Below, piece by piece: positions 25,252-33,250 of a DNA stretch of 64,000 nt. Numbering within the stretch: the first letter of the stretch is position 1; each line of letters starts with the position of its first letter. Source of the stretch: Pseudoalteromonas peptidolytica (GTDB taxonomy: Bacteria; Pseudomonadota; Gammaproteobacteria; Enterobacterales; Alteromonadaceae); contig NZ_WEHZ01000008.1 in NCBI RefSeq assembly GCF_012641745.1, forward strand, positions 1-64,000. Reading direction: 5' to 3'. The notes under the pieces were generated by a model that made no database searches, was not told where the DNA came from, and saw only the letters and a list, made by a program, of their open reading frames with translations. Made by a program: the position numbers and the translations under genes.

Positions 25252-27264
25252 ATGGAAACTTATATTGCAGGTGAGGTGAGCTATTTGGCTGCAAAAACAG
25301 CCAGCGGCAAAACGTATCGCCTGAACTACTGCAACATCAGTGATGAGGTAGATAAGGGCGTATCTGCTGAAGTGGAACTTGTCACTGATGGTGATGATGG
25401 TACCAGTTTGCTAGGAGAAACTTTAACAGTAAACTGGTATCAGGACGTCGCGGGTCGACCTAATAATTTATTAGAGTATCAGGCGTATGTGGCGGAAATA
25501 ACTGAACTTGAAAGCGGAGCTGATAGTGTGCGACGGTTTCAACTGGTGCTCAAATCTTGGCTCTGGTTACTGCGTTTTAATCGCACATATCGAATTTATC
25601 AAGGGCAATCTGTAAAAGATATTCTGTCGGATATTTTTGATAATGCGGGTTTTAAGGGGATGTACAAGTTTGGCACTATGCCTAGCGCTAAATTGGAATA
25701 CTGTACCCAGTATGATGAAACCGATTTAGCGTTTGTTACTCGATTGATGGCACAGTCAGGTGTTATTTTCTATTTTGCGCAATCAAGTGGTAAACACACT
25801 TTGCAGGTACAAAGTGCAAGTTCACCACTAGACACAAACAGTCAAGCTAAGTTTGACCATGCTCAAGTTAAAACCGCGAAAAACCTCTTGCTACAACGCT
25901 TTGAACCGATGCAAAAGCTGGTTAAAAAGTCACTGTCCCTTTCTGGCTATAACTATACAAAAACAAAAGTTGAGTCGGCCAAAAGTCAAGTTTCAAGCTC
26001 CAGTGTGACTACCGCTACGAGCAACGGCTTTGAATATGTTGGGTTACAAAGCGATAGCAATGACTTTAGCGATGTCAGTACACTCGCGACGCAGCTAAAC
26101 CAGGCTGAACAAGCACAAGGTGGCGATATCGAAATGGAGACAGATGCGAATGTGGTCGTAGTAGGGAACAAGCTATCAGTGGTGACGCACCTTCAAAGTC
26201 AATTAGAAGGCGATTATAACGTTTTAGCAGTCAATCACCATATTGATGTGCGTCAGTCAAATCAAGCGACTAGTTATCGCTGTGTGGTGCGCTGTCGTGA
26301 TGAAGCGCAACCATTGACCCCCCGACATCCAGCTAAGCCATTGGCACGTGGGATCACCTCTGCGGTGGTAGTCACGGAAAGTGGCGCTGCAGATAGTAAA
26401 GGTGAAATCAGCCAAGATACTGATGGGCGTATCAAAGTACATTTTTATTGGGATACGGCAGATGATAAGTCCACCAGTTGCTATTTGCGTGTAATGCAGC
26501 AAACTGCTGGTAGTAAGGCCGCAATGCAGTTTATCCCGCGGATAGGGGATGAGGTTATCGTTGACTTTATCAATGGCGATATTGATAAGCCGATAGTGAT
26601 TGGCAGTGTTTTTAATAGCAATACTAAACCACTTTACCCACAAAAAGATGCGACACAGTCGAGCATTAAAACGGGTTTAGCCGACGATACCGCCCATGAA
26701 ATTTGCTTTGATGACAAAAAAGGTGAGGAGTTACTGTCGATTACGTCAGGTAAAGACTTTACCGTCACGGTGGCAAACAATGCCACACATTTAGTCAATG
26801 CCGATGATAGCCTAACGGTTAAGAAAAATCAGACGACTTCAGTGGAAGAGTCACAAACGGTTTCTGTGACGAAAAATTATTGCTTGAAAGCGGATAAAAT
26901 TACACTGGAAGGAGACAGTGAGATTGCGCTAAAAGTGGGGAGCAATCAAATTACAATATCTAGCTCTGGAATTAAAATAGAAGGCGCGGCTATTGACCTG
27001 AAATCGTCTCAAGATACGTCGATCTCGGCGATGAATTTTACGAGTGCTAGCAAAGCTTCAACCAAAATTAGTGCTACCGCCAATTTGGATTTAAAAGCCA
27101 CGGCTCAAGCTAATCTAGAGGGGACAGCTGGGGTCAATGTTAAGTCTACAGCCATTGCAAAGCTAGAAGGGACGGCCGGTGCACAAGTCACTTCAACGGC
27201 AATGGCAAAGCTCAGTGGTACGGCAATGGCTGAGATCAGTGGTGCGCTGGTAAAAATAAACTGA
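25252..27264 (+). CDS. vgrG: T6SS spike protein VgrG (TssI)
   Basis: The 670-aa protein has the gp27-like hub region (about 1-370; 'YRIYQGQSVKDILSDIF', 'YCTQYDETDLAFVTRLMAQSGVIFYF'), the OB-fold gp5-like region (about 375-460; 'DGRIKVHFYWD', 'PRIGDEVIVDFINGDIDKPIVIGSVFN'), then the beta-helical needle. The last 70 residues form an Ala/Thr/Ser-rich repeat ('LEGTAGVNVKSTAIAKLEGT...'). There is no extra enzymatic C-terminal domain, so it acts as carrier. The effector set downstream (DUF6931-type, 766-aa protein, PAAR) is its likely load. Confidence 0.95.
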   Translation: METYIAGEVSYLAAKTASGKTYRLNYCNISDEVDKGVSAEVELVTDGDDGTSLLGETLTVNWYQDVAGRPNNLLEYQAYVAEITELESGADSVRRFQLVLKSWLWLLRFNRTYRIYQGQSVKDILSDIFDNAGFKGMYKFGTMPSAKLEYCTQYDETDLAFVTRLMAQSGVIFYFAQSSGKHTLQVQSASSPLDTNSQAKFDHAQVKTAKNLLLQRFEPMQKLVKKSLSLSGYNYTKTKVESAKSQVSSSSVTTATSNGFEYVGLQSDSNDFSDVSTLATQLNQAEQAQGGDIEMETDANVVVVGNKLSVVTHLQSQLEGDYNVLAVNHHIDVRQSNQATSYRCVVRCRDEAQPLTPRHPAKPLARGITSAVVVTESGAADSKGEISQDTDGRIKVHFYWDTADDKSTSCYLRVMQQTAGSKAAMQFIPRIGDEVIVDFINGDIDKPIVIGSVFNSNTKPLYPQKDATQSSIKTGLADDTAHEICFDDKKGEELLSITSGKDFTVTVANNATHLVNADDSLTVKKNQTTSVEESQTVSVTKNYCLKADKITLEGDSEIALKVGSNQITISSSGIKIEGAAIDLKSSQDTSISAMNFTSASKASTKISATANLDLKATAQANLEGTAGVNVKSTAIAKLEGTAGAQVTSTAMAKLSGTAMAEISGALVKIN

Positions 27265-27272
27265 GTAGATTA

Positions 27273-27776
27273 ATGACGAGAATTAATGAGCAAGTGCTTG
27301 GGCAACTCAAGCAAGCGTCTATCGCGACGATTATCGGGCGCTATAAGGCTTCTGAAGAAGCTAGCCACTTATTACAGCCAACATTGACGCCACAGCAGGG
27401 GGTCGCTGTACTGCTAAAAGCTGATCTAGAGCGGGATGCGATTCAACTTATTGCACATGGTCTAGCGGTGATGAATGCTATCCGCTGGGGGCTTGAAATA
27501 GTGAAATCCTATGGCGCAAACACAGATGATGAGCATAAGGTATTAAGCTGTGTAGAGAGCTGGTTGCAGTCCCCGAGCGAAACCTTACGTATCCGTGCAC
27601 AACAACTCGCTGAACGGGTAGGGCTAGACAACGCATTTGGTTGGCTAGCTTACTCAGTCTTTTGGTCAGGAACCGGGTCAATCGTTGCACCTGAGTTACC
27701 TGTGGTACTACCACCTGAAAATATGGTTGGCCATGCTATCAATGCTGCAATATTATTATCTATGATAGATCAATAA
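27273..27776 (+). CDS. DUF6931-type T6SS-associated protein (possible effector chaperone)
   Basis: The 167-aa protein has no signal peptide. It is helical, with a C-terminal motif 'WLAYSVFWSGTGSIVAPELPVVLPPENMVGHAINAAILL' (about 124-162) that I recall from DUF6931 proteins encoded next to vgrG genes. It follows vgrG by eight bases and precedes the large effector candidate by fifteen. Small genes in this position often encode adaptors that load cargo on VgrG; that role is inferred from position only. Confidence 0.6.
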   Translation: MTRINEQVLGQLKQASIATIIGRYKASEEASHLLQPTLTPQQGVAVLLKADLERDAIQLIAHGLAVMNAIRWGLEIVKSYGANTDDEHKVLSCVESWLQSPSETLRIRAQQLAERVGLDNAFGWLAYSVFWSGTGSIVAPELPVVLPPENMVGHAINAAILLSMIDQ

Positions 27777-27791
27777 TCCCTTGGAGCTTTC

Positions 27792-30092
27792 ATGCCGTTT
27801 GCCACGACTCATATCTTGAATACATGGCGCAATGACACCAGTATTAGACTGACACCTAGAGGCAAATTATTACGAAAAGTGGATAGCAAAGTTGCAGCGT
27901 ATCGAGCGTCTGCAACTGCTGCCAACTTTAGAGAATTAAAAAGTGCCTATTTCTTATGGCAGGTAAGCAAAGAAGAAAAATATTTGAAGCAAGACGGTTG
28001 GCGTTCAAGCCAGCGAAACTCGGCTGATAATAACTTTCCTGTTGAGCGCTTGCATCACTTTCTATTTCCAGAAAAACAAGATCAAGAGATTGATGACTTC
28101 TCTTTGTTGCTGGCCAAAGAGGCCAAGCGAGATTGTGTGAGGATTTTATACGGCAGCCGTGCAAAGTTTCTGTATAAAGATGACTTGAAAGACATGGTGA
28201 AGCAGGCCAAGAAAGACATCACACAGTCAAAGCGTGAAAAACAAGAGAAAGATCGCCAAGTACAGTCAAATTACAATGAAGAGCAGCGGCGTGAATCATC
28301 AGAAATTCATAAAATTGCCAATGCGATTGTGAGTCAAATCAAAAGTGGCAATGTCATGGCTACCGCCGTTAAACAGGGCTACCACTGGGTAAAAGAAATC
28401 GCGCAAACCGTTATCGATTTTTTGAAAGGCATAGCGCAAGACTTTATGTTCTTTGTCAAAGAATGCTGGGTGAGTATCCGCGAACTGTTGATAAGCTTGG
28501 TTGCTGAAATTTGTATTGCTTTAGTGCCTGGTATCAACGCTATCGTTTCTGCCGCCAAATCTGTAAAAGAGTACACAGATGCGGTGAAAATGGCAGCTAA
28601 AGCTTGCTCTCAGCGTTTTAAAGATAGCAAAACGATGATGCTGGCCAATAAAACCTATCAGCTGAGAACAGCCTTGACGACATTTGCGAATAACCAATTC
28701 TTGCTGGCGATGGCTGAGGCAGGTAAACAGTTGGTGAAGGCAATTGATAACAGCTTTTCGGTCATTTCTGGGATCACACTCCCTGGTAATGTCACGAAAA
28801 TACTGACTCTGACCGCTTTTTATGTACAAAAGATCGCAGTATTAGCGAAAGAGTACTACTACACCCGAAAGATTAACCGACATTTACTGCAAATCAATAA
28901 ACATCATCCGTATCTTGATGACAATTTGCTAAAAGATCCGCTCATTGCTGCTTACCTTATTGTCAATGCAACCGACTCCACTTTATTTGCAACAGTGCGA
29001 GACAATACGGATATGGCAGTGTGGCTTGACTACTGCAATGAGCATTTATCTGAATTTGAGTCGCTAAAGGAGCGAGCGCAAGAATATATCGAGTCTCGTA
29101 AAATTCGGTTGAAGGATCTGAAAACCAAGAGCGATGAAGTGGGTCCTGCGCCTTTTCTGCAACAAGTACAAAATTTTGATAAATCCTTACTGAGTAAAGT
29201 GGAGTTATCTAAGCCTAGCTCTTTACTTGATGATATCAGAAGCTTTGATAAATCTACTTTAAAATCAACGTCAACGCAGGAAAAGCACGGTCATGGGTTG
29301 TTGGATGATATTGAGCTGTTTAATCAGAGCAACTTAAACTCGGTGAAAACAATAGAAAAGCGCGGTTTGGGACTACTAGATGAGGTGACCCGATTTAACC
29401 CCTCACAATTAATGCCAAGTGATACCCAAGTAAAGCGCGGGGTTGGTGTGCTCGACCAGCTGGAATTATTCAACAAAAAGTCATTGAGTAAAGCGAATAC
29501 GACGGTAAAACAGGGTGTGAGTGTATTGGATCAAGTTGAGCTTTTTAATAAAAAAGTACTGAAACAACAAAGCACCAATCAGTTTGACCAGCTATCGCAA
29601 CTAAAACGATTAGAAATGGAGTTGCAGGCCTTAGACTATAAGCTGCTTGGGCAAACGTTATTAGGTAAATCGTCGCTGTCGCATGATTTGAATACACTGG
29701 AGCAGACGCCAGTTAATGTCGCGCAGTGGAAAAAGCTAACATGGGTGAAATTTGGTCGCCGTCACGAAATTACTAAAGCTATCGACAATGGTATTGGTAA
29801 GTACTACCAGTTTTTCCGCCAGCGCAAACAGGCATTAATTAGGCCACGTAACTGTAAGCATATCCCCGCTTGCTTAGCCATCATTGCTCACCGTATCGAG
29901 ATCTTGCAGCGTGATGTATTGTACCCTGCACAAAAGTGGTTATCTCAGCTGGACTCGACACATCGAACCAGTCCTCGTCGTCCTGCGATGACAAGGCTTA
30001 ATGCGGCTTGTCAATCGGAGCGTAACGCACTACAGGCTTTGGCTATGTCTTTGGAAAAGCTGCATAGGCGATATGCCTTACTGTCTGATTAA
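27792..30092 (+). CDS. Putative T6SS effector with beta-thymosin/WH2-like repeats
   Basis: The 766-aa protein lies in the vgrG cargo position and has no signal peptide. Layout: basic N-terminal part (1-130); charged coiled-coil-like segment (134-175); long hydrophobic/amphipathic stretch (about 197-258, 'ELLISLVAEICIALVPGINAIVSAA') that could insert in a membrane; helical region (280-440); six tandem motifs at 455-602; basic C-terminal region (610-766). Repeat motifs read LLDDIxxFDKSxLKSTSTQEK, very like the actin-binding motif of thymosin beta-4 (from memory FDKSKLKKTETQEK: 11 of 14 positions match). Beta-thymosin/WH2 modules bind monomeric actin. I infer an anti-eukaryotic effector acting on host or grazer actin. 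The 60-bp gap to the PAAR gene leaves no room for an immunity gene, as expected if bacteria are not the target. No enzymatic domain was recognised. Confidence 0.65.
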   Translation: MPFATTHILNTWRNDTSIRLTPRGKLLRKVDSKVAAYRASATAANFRELKSAYFLWQVSKEEKYLKQDGWRSSQRNSADNNFPVERLHHFLFPEKQDQEIDDFSLLLAKEAKRDCVRILYGSRAKFLYKDDLKDMVKQAKKDITQSKREKQEKDRQVQSNYNEEQRRESSEIHKIANAIVSQIKSGNVMATAVKQGYHWVKEIAQTVIDFLKGIAQDFMFFVKECWVSIRELLISLVAEICIALVPGINAIVSAAKSVKEYTDAVKMAAKACSQRFKDSKTMMLANKTYQLRTALTTFANNQFLLAMAEAGKQLVKAIDNSFSVISGITLPGNVTKILTLTAFYVQKIAVLAKEYYYTRKINRHLLQINKHHPYLDDNLLKDPLIAAYLIVNATDSTLFATVRDNTDMAVWLDYCNEHLSEFESLKERAQEYIESRKIRLKDLKTKSDEVGPAPFLQQVQNFDKSLLSKVELSKPSSLLDDIRSFDKSTLKSTSTQEKHGHGLLDDIELFNQSNLNSVKTIEKRGLGLLDEVTRFNPSQLMPSDTQVKRGVGVLDQLELFNKKSLSKANTTVKQGVSVLDQVELFNKKVLKQQSTNQFDQLSQLKRLEMELQALDYKLLGQTLLGKSSLSHDLNTLEQTPVNVAQWKKLTWVKFGRRHEITKAIDNGIGKYYQFFRQRKQALIRPRNCKHIPACLAIIAHRIEILQRDVLYPAQKWLSQLDSTHRTSPRRPAMTRLNAACQSERNALQALAMSLEKLHRRYALLSD
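29154..29597 (+). repeat. Six tandem beta-thymosin/WH2-like motif repeats (within effector)
   Basis: Codons 455-477 (23 residues) then 478-502, 503-527, 528-552, 553-577 and 578-602 (25 residues each) encode units with the pattern [LVF]L-D/Q-x-[IVL]-x-x-F-[DN]-x-x-x-L-x-x-x-x-T. Each unit starts with an amphipathic helix ([LV]LD-[DEQ]-[ILV]) and has the Leu (LK-like) at unit position 13. DNA identity between units is low while the protein pattern is kept, so the array is old or under selection, not a fresh slippage product. Confidence 0.8.
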
Positions 30093-30106
30093 CGTGGTGC
30101 TTGGAC

Positions 30107-30144
30107 AGCGAGTGAGCGTAGATCTGGGCTTCAAGCTCACCGCT
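30107..30144. terminator. Hairpin between convergent effector and PAAR genes
   Basis: AGCG-a-GTGAGC (30107-30117) pairs with GCTCAC-CGCT (30135-30144), a ten-pair stem with one bulge and a 17-nt loop, lying in the 60-bp gap between the two convergent genes. It can serve both strands; the T-run is weak on either side. Confidence 0.5.
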
Positions 30145-30152
30145 AATTGTGT

Positions 30153-30446
30153 TTAGCCTATTAACACCGTTGGCATGCCAAGGACGATATTACCGCCATG
30201 GCTGGTGGTGTCCCCCATTCTTGCTGCTGGTCTGCCACTGATAAGCACACTGGTACTGCCTTTTACGATGGTATCTGGTGGACCAACACAAACAGCGATA
30301 TCACCAACAACAGAAGCAGGCATTCCCCCAATTAACACGTTTGGCACCGAAGGGCCTGATATTGGCCCGCCTACATGTGGCACGGTGCCAGTCACCAAAG
30401 AGCAGACGTGCATATCTGAAATCCGTGCAGCTGGTAATCCTGGCAT
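30153..30446 (-). CDS. PAAR-domain T6SS spike tip protein
   Basis: The 97-aa protein is a stand-alone PAAR protein: 'MPGLPAARISDMHVC', central 'VPNVLIGGMPASVVGDIAVC', and the closing 'GRPAARMGDTTSHGGNIVLG' repeat with Pro-Ala-Ala-Arg. PAAR proteins form a zinc-bound cone that sharpens the VgrG tip and can carry cargo. It has no extension, so it is not itself a toxin fusion. It is convergent to the effector gene and must have its own promoter in 30447-30581. AAGGAAAA lies upstream of the ATG. Confidence 0.9.
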   Translation of the reverse strand: MPGLPAARISDMHVCSLVTGTVPHVGGPISGPSVPNVLIGGMPASVVGDIAVCVGPPDTIVKGSTSVLISGRPAARMGDTTSHGGNIVLGMPTVLIG

Positions 30447-30581
30447 GGCATTTTCCTTTTATTGTTGTACTTCACCTTAGTATATCGTCTTTGTAAAAAT
30501 ACCCAAGGTTTAACAAGTCACTAAACCAATCGCACAACACCTAATAAAATGGCATTGTGCTATATCGAGCTAAAGTGTTGG

Positions 30582-30881
30582 TTACAGCGGTTTGATGGCG
30601 ATTATATCCACCGCTTTTGCCAACCATCCTTGATACAGTGTAAATACCTGTTTGGTGTAAGCTTGCTGGTGATGAAAATCAAACGCGGCTTGATCAATGA
30701 AGCGCTCAACTAAGGTAAGCTGGGTGCGGTTTTCATTTTCATAAAGTTCAAAGCGTAAACAACCTGCTTCTGCATGAGTGGCAGGCAAGATCTCTTGGAT
30801 TGCGTTAATACAATCTTGATAGTGCTCGGGCTTAGGTGTGATATGGGCGATAAAGTTAACGTTATTGTGGCTGATGGTCAT
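30582..30881 (-). CDS. Antibiotic biosynthesis monooxygenase (ABM) family protein
   Basis: I start this 99-aa protein at the ATG at 30881, with GGAG eight bases upstream; the open frame upstream to 30977 lies inside the preceding gene. The sequence shows the ABM fold: 'NFIAHITPKPEHYQDCINAIQEIL', 'EAGCLRFELYENENRTQLTLVERFIDQAAFDFHHQ'. Members are small cofactor-independent monooxygenases or related dimeric barrel proteins such as YgiN, often linked to quinone metabolism. The start overlaps the end of the DUF2798-like gene by 20 bases, so the two are translationally coupled. Confidence 0.8.
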   Translation of the reverse strand: MTISHNNVNFIAHITPKPEHYQDCINAIQEILPATHAEAGCLRFELYENENRTQLTLVERFIDQAAFDFHHQQAYTKQVFTLYQGWLAKAVDIIAIKPL

Positions 30882-31092
30882 GGTATTTCTCCATAATGCG
30901 TTTAGTAACGGCGGTAACGGGGGCTGATAATAAATAAGCTGCGACAAACGAGGCTGGCCAAGCGTTGGCAAAAGCATGTGCCCATCGCATGGTAAAGTCT
31001 GCCACTAATCCTAAGTTGATGTACGTAACCCACCCAGACACCATAAGTGACAGGCATAGTGACAGTAGCAATGTAAAAACGAGTTTTTGCAT
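30862..31092 (-). CDS. DUF2798-like small membrane protein
   Basis: The 76-aa protein has two predicted membrane segments: residues 4-24 ('LVFTLLLSLCLSLMVSGWVTY') and about 44-62 ('WPASFVAAYLLSAPVTAVT'), with a basic C-terminus. Length and the 'W...FVAAYLLSAPVT' pattern match DUF2798 proteins, whose function is unknown. It is the first gene of a two-gene operon divergent from the LysR-type regulator. Confidence 0.7.
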   Translation of the reverse strand: MQKLVFTLLLSLCLSLMVSGWVTYINLGLVADFTMRWAHAFANAWPASFVAAYLLSAPVTAVTKRIMEKYHDHQPQ

Positions 31093-31181
31093 GTTTTCTC
31101 CTTTGGCTGTTGGTATGATTGTAGGGAATAGCCAGTCGATCAGAATGGCAGAAGTGGAAAGCTAAGATTGCAAGGGTAATT

Positions 31182-32042
31182 ATGCTAGATGACTTACGAC
31201 TGTTTATTGAGATAAGCCGCTGGGGAAGTTTTGCCAAGGCGGCAGAAGAGCTTGGGATTGGCGCCCCGACGCTGTCTAAACGGATGTTAGCGCTAGAAGA
31301 CAAGCTTGGTTATCCGTTATTACTGCGCAGTGCCAGAGGGCTTAGACTAACAAATCACGGTCAAGCTGTAGTCGATGAGATGGCTGATCCGCTGCTTGCG
31401 CTGCATGCAAAAAGTGAAACGCTTTCGACACTAGAAGCTAAGACGTTTCACCTGCTATGCCCGCAAAACCTAATAATTGATCCATTATACGATGCACTGC
31501 AATCGTTTCAGTCGCAACATCCTGATATTCAATTACATGTTGAACCTGCCAACAGTGTGGCCTTGTTAAGCCAAAAACGCTTTGATTTAGCGATCCGTGT
31601 TGGCGAGCTGGAGGATTCTAGCGTCTATCAAAAGCGCTTGGGGCAAATTACCGTGCGGGTAGTGGTCGCTAAAGAGATTGCGACTACGCAAACTTTGTTC
31701 TTACCGTTTAAAGCTTCACAAATTCCAGCAACCGATGAATGGCTCACACTACTTGCACAGTTCAATCACGTATCTTATGTGGGTGATATCACTCTGGTGA
31801 GAAAATTGGTTGGTTCAGAGAACGGTGCGGGTGTATTGCCAATGACGGAAATAGCCGCGCTGCGCGCGCACTCTAAAACAGCATTTAAATATATCGGTGA
31901 CTGTCAATTTACTCGTAACATTTATGCGCTTTGGCCAAACCAGCAGATCCCACCGGCTCACACCAAGGATTTTATCGAACAGTTGCAAGCACAATGTCAG
32001 GCACTAGATTATTTGCAAGGAGCAATATTGTCGTTGTCGTAA
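31182..32042 (+). CDS. LysR-family transcriptional regulator
   Basis: The 286-aa protein has an N-terminal winged HTH ('LDDLRLFIEISRWGSFAKAAEELGIGAPTLSKRMLALEDKLGYPLL', residues 2-48) and a LysR substrate domain (about 85-280). It is divergent from the DUF2798-monooxygenase pair with an 89-bp gap, the common layout for a LysR regulator and its target. AAGGG lies about nine bases before the ATG. The inducer is not predictable. Confidence 0.9.
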   Translation: MLDDLRLFIEISRWGSFAKAAEELGIGAPTLSKRMLALEDKLGYPLLLRSARGLRLTNHGQAVVDEMADPLLALHAKSETLSTLEAKTFHLLCPQNLIIDPLYDALQSFQSQHPDIQLHVEPANSVALLSQKRFDLAIRVGELEDSSVYQKRLGQITVRVVVAKEIATTQTLFLPFKASQIPATDEWLTLLAQFNHVSYVGDITLVRKLVGSENGAGVLPMTEIAALRAHSKTAFKYIGDCQFTRNIYALWPNQQIPPAHTKDFIEQLQAQCQALDYLQGAILSLS

Positions 32043-32062
32043 AAACTGCCACGATCTGTGCT

Positions 32063-32764
32063 TTATCCAAAGCTCAAACTCCGTTCAAAATACACAGTTT
32101 CTGTGTCTGACTTTAGCCGGTATAACTGTGCCAGTCGCCCACCAGACTTCACTTTTTCATCGAGTGCTTCAAGCATGCCGGAAGCTTCAACACGCCTTAT
32201 TAAGCTTTTACGTTGAATAGGCTTGGCGATGATGGCCTCAATGGCAGCTTTAAGTTGTCCGATGGTAAATTGATCCGCTAAGCAATAAACGGGGATCATT
32301 GAATATAATGCTTTTTGTTGTAGCTGAGATCTTGCCGTTGCGATGATCTGCTTATGATCAAAAGCTATTGCGAGATCTTGGATCGCACTCAGATCCATCC
32401 ATTTTACTTCCTCTACTGCACTTGGTTTTACGGCGATACATTGCGGTGAAATCAAAGCGTAATAAACCAGCGATACGCTAAAGCCTCGTGGATCACGGTT
32501 GATCCCAGAGAAGGCTTGTAGCTGCTCAAAAAATTGCGGAGTGGCAGCGGTGAGCGCTTTGATGTTGCGCAGCGCACTCATATCCGTGTTGTCGTCCAGT
32601 TCAATATCAACACACTCGCCAGGTAACTCCCAGCGACCTTTAAATGGGGCGCTAGTACGTTTTACCAACAGTACTTTTAGGCTGTCCTGCAACATTGTAA
32701 ATAGCACGTTGTTTACTGAAAAAAGTGGGGTGTGAAACTCGGTTAAATCGTGTTCAGAAGTCAT
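32063..32764 (-). CDS. nrtR: NrtR-like Nudix-related transcriptional regulator
   Basis: The 233-aa protein has an N-terminal Nudix fold (about 10-145) whose catalytic Nudix box is degraded: after 'GRWELPGECVD' the REUxEE segment is replaced by 'ELDDNTDMSALRNIK'. A C-terminal winged-helix domain follows ('QFTIGQLKAAIEAIIAKPIQRKSLIRRVEASGMLEAL', about 165-205). This is the NrtR architecture: ADP-ribose-sensing repressors of NAD metabolism. No NAD gene is adjacent in this window, so the targets are elsewhere or differ. Three TGTC-N5-GACA palindromes lie just upstream of its start. Confidence 0.7.
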   Translation of the reverse strand: MTSEHDLTEFHTPLFSVNNVLFTMLQDSLKVLLVKRTSAPFKGRWELPGECVDIELDDNTDMSALRNIKALTAATPQFFEQLQAFSGINRDPRGFSVSLVYYALISPQCIAVKPSAVEEVKWMDLSAIQDLAIAFDHKQIIATARSQLQQKALYSMIPVYCLADQFTIGQLKAAIEAIIAKPIQRKSLIRRVEASGMLEALDEKVKSGGRLAQLYRLKSDTETVYFERSLSFG

Positions 32765-32779
32765 CGGTTATCTAGATAC

Positions 32780-32925
32780 TGTCTTTTGGACACAATAAAC
32801 GATTGTCCAGATTAAATCAAAAATAAGGGTTTTTTATGTTAATAAATATAAGTTTTTGTCTGTGCGACACTAAGATTTAAATCGATCAAAATTTGTATTG
32901 TTGTGTATTTGTGTCTTAGTGACAC
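32780..32925. promoter_or_regulatory. Three TGTC-N5-GACA palindromes upstream of the NrtR-like gene
   Basis: Sites at 32780-32792 (TGTC-TTTTG-GACA), 32857-32869 (TGTC-TGTGC-GACA) and 32911-32925 (GTGTC-TTAGT-GACAC) share the same arms and spacing. The first is 16 bases from the nrtR-like start codon. They are good candidates for autoregulation; spacing between copies is 77 and about 54 bases. Confidence 0.6.
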
Positions 32926-33250
32926 TATTAACTACGGGTTGCAAAGGTTGCGATTTTGCATTGATAAGTAATGTAAAAGTCCTTTTATTATAGATGGTTA
33001 CCATCAATCAAGAGGGTGAATGGTTGATTGTTTTTTGTTATGCGGTGTTTACAGCTTGGTATAATTTGCTATGGTCACTACGTTTAATAAGCTGTGCGGT
33101 TGTGGCATAGTGCAGCTATTGACATTATCAGCTGACGGATCGCTTACTTGCGTGGGCGCGATTGACTCTCATCACAATAATGATGAAAGGTATTGCGGCT
33201 ATCAAAAGGCTTCGAATACTTCAGCACGACTCGTTAAGTTAATTTCAACA
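32926..33250. other. Gap before the response-regulator gene
   Basis: Apart from the NrtR-type sites just upstream, this stretch has a near-palindrome ATGGTTACCAT (32994-33004) and a weak CAATCA/TGATTG stem followed by a T-run at about 33006-33036. The response-regulator frame is open from 33071, but residues coded by 33071-33250 do not resemble a receiver domain, so I treat this as leader. Confidence 0.4.

Noticed and set aside
30175-30480. Plus-strand frame opposite the PAAR gene
   Set aside because: The minus-strand frame has clear PAAR repeats; the plus-strand frame is its mirror and has no ribosome site.
30882-30977. N-terminal extension of the ABM-family protein
   Set aside because: It lies inside the DUF2798-like gene in another frame; GGAG and the ATG at 30881 give the normal family start.
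32994-33036. Terminator-like element before the response regulator
   Set aside because: The stem is only about six pairs and there is no gene directly upstream on that strand that it would terminate.
33071-33250. 60 extra N-terminal residues of the response regulator
   Set aside because: They do not resemble a receiver domain or signal; the ATG at 33251 gives a standard OmpR-type N-terminus.
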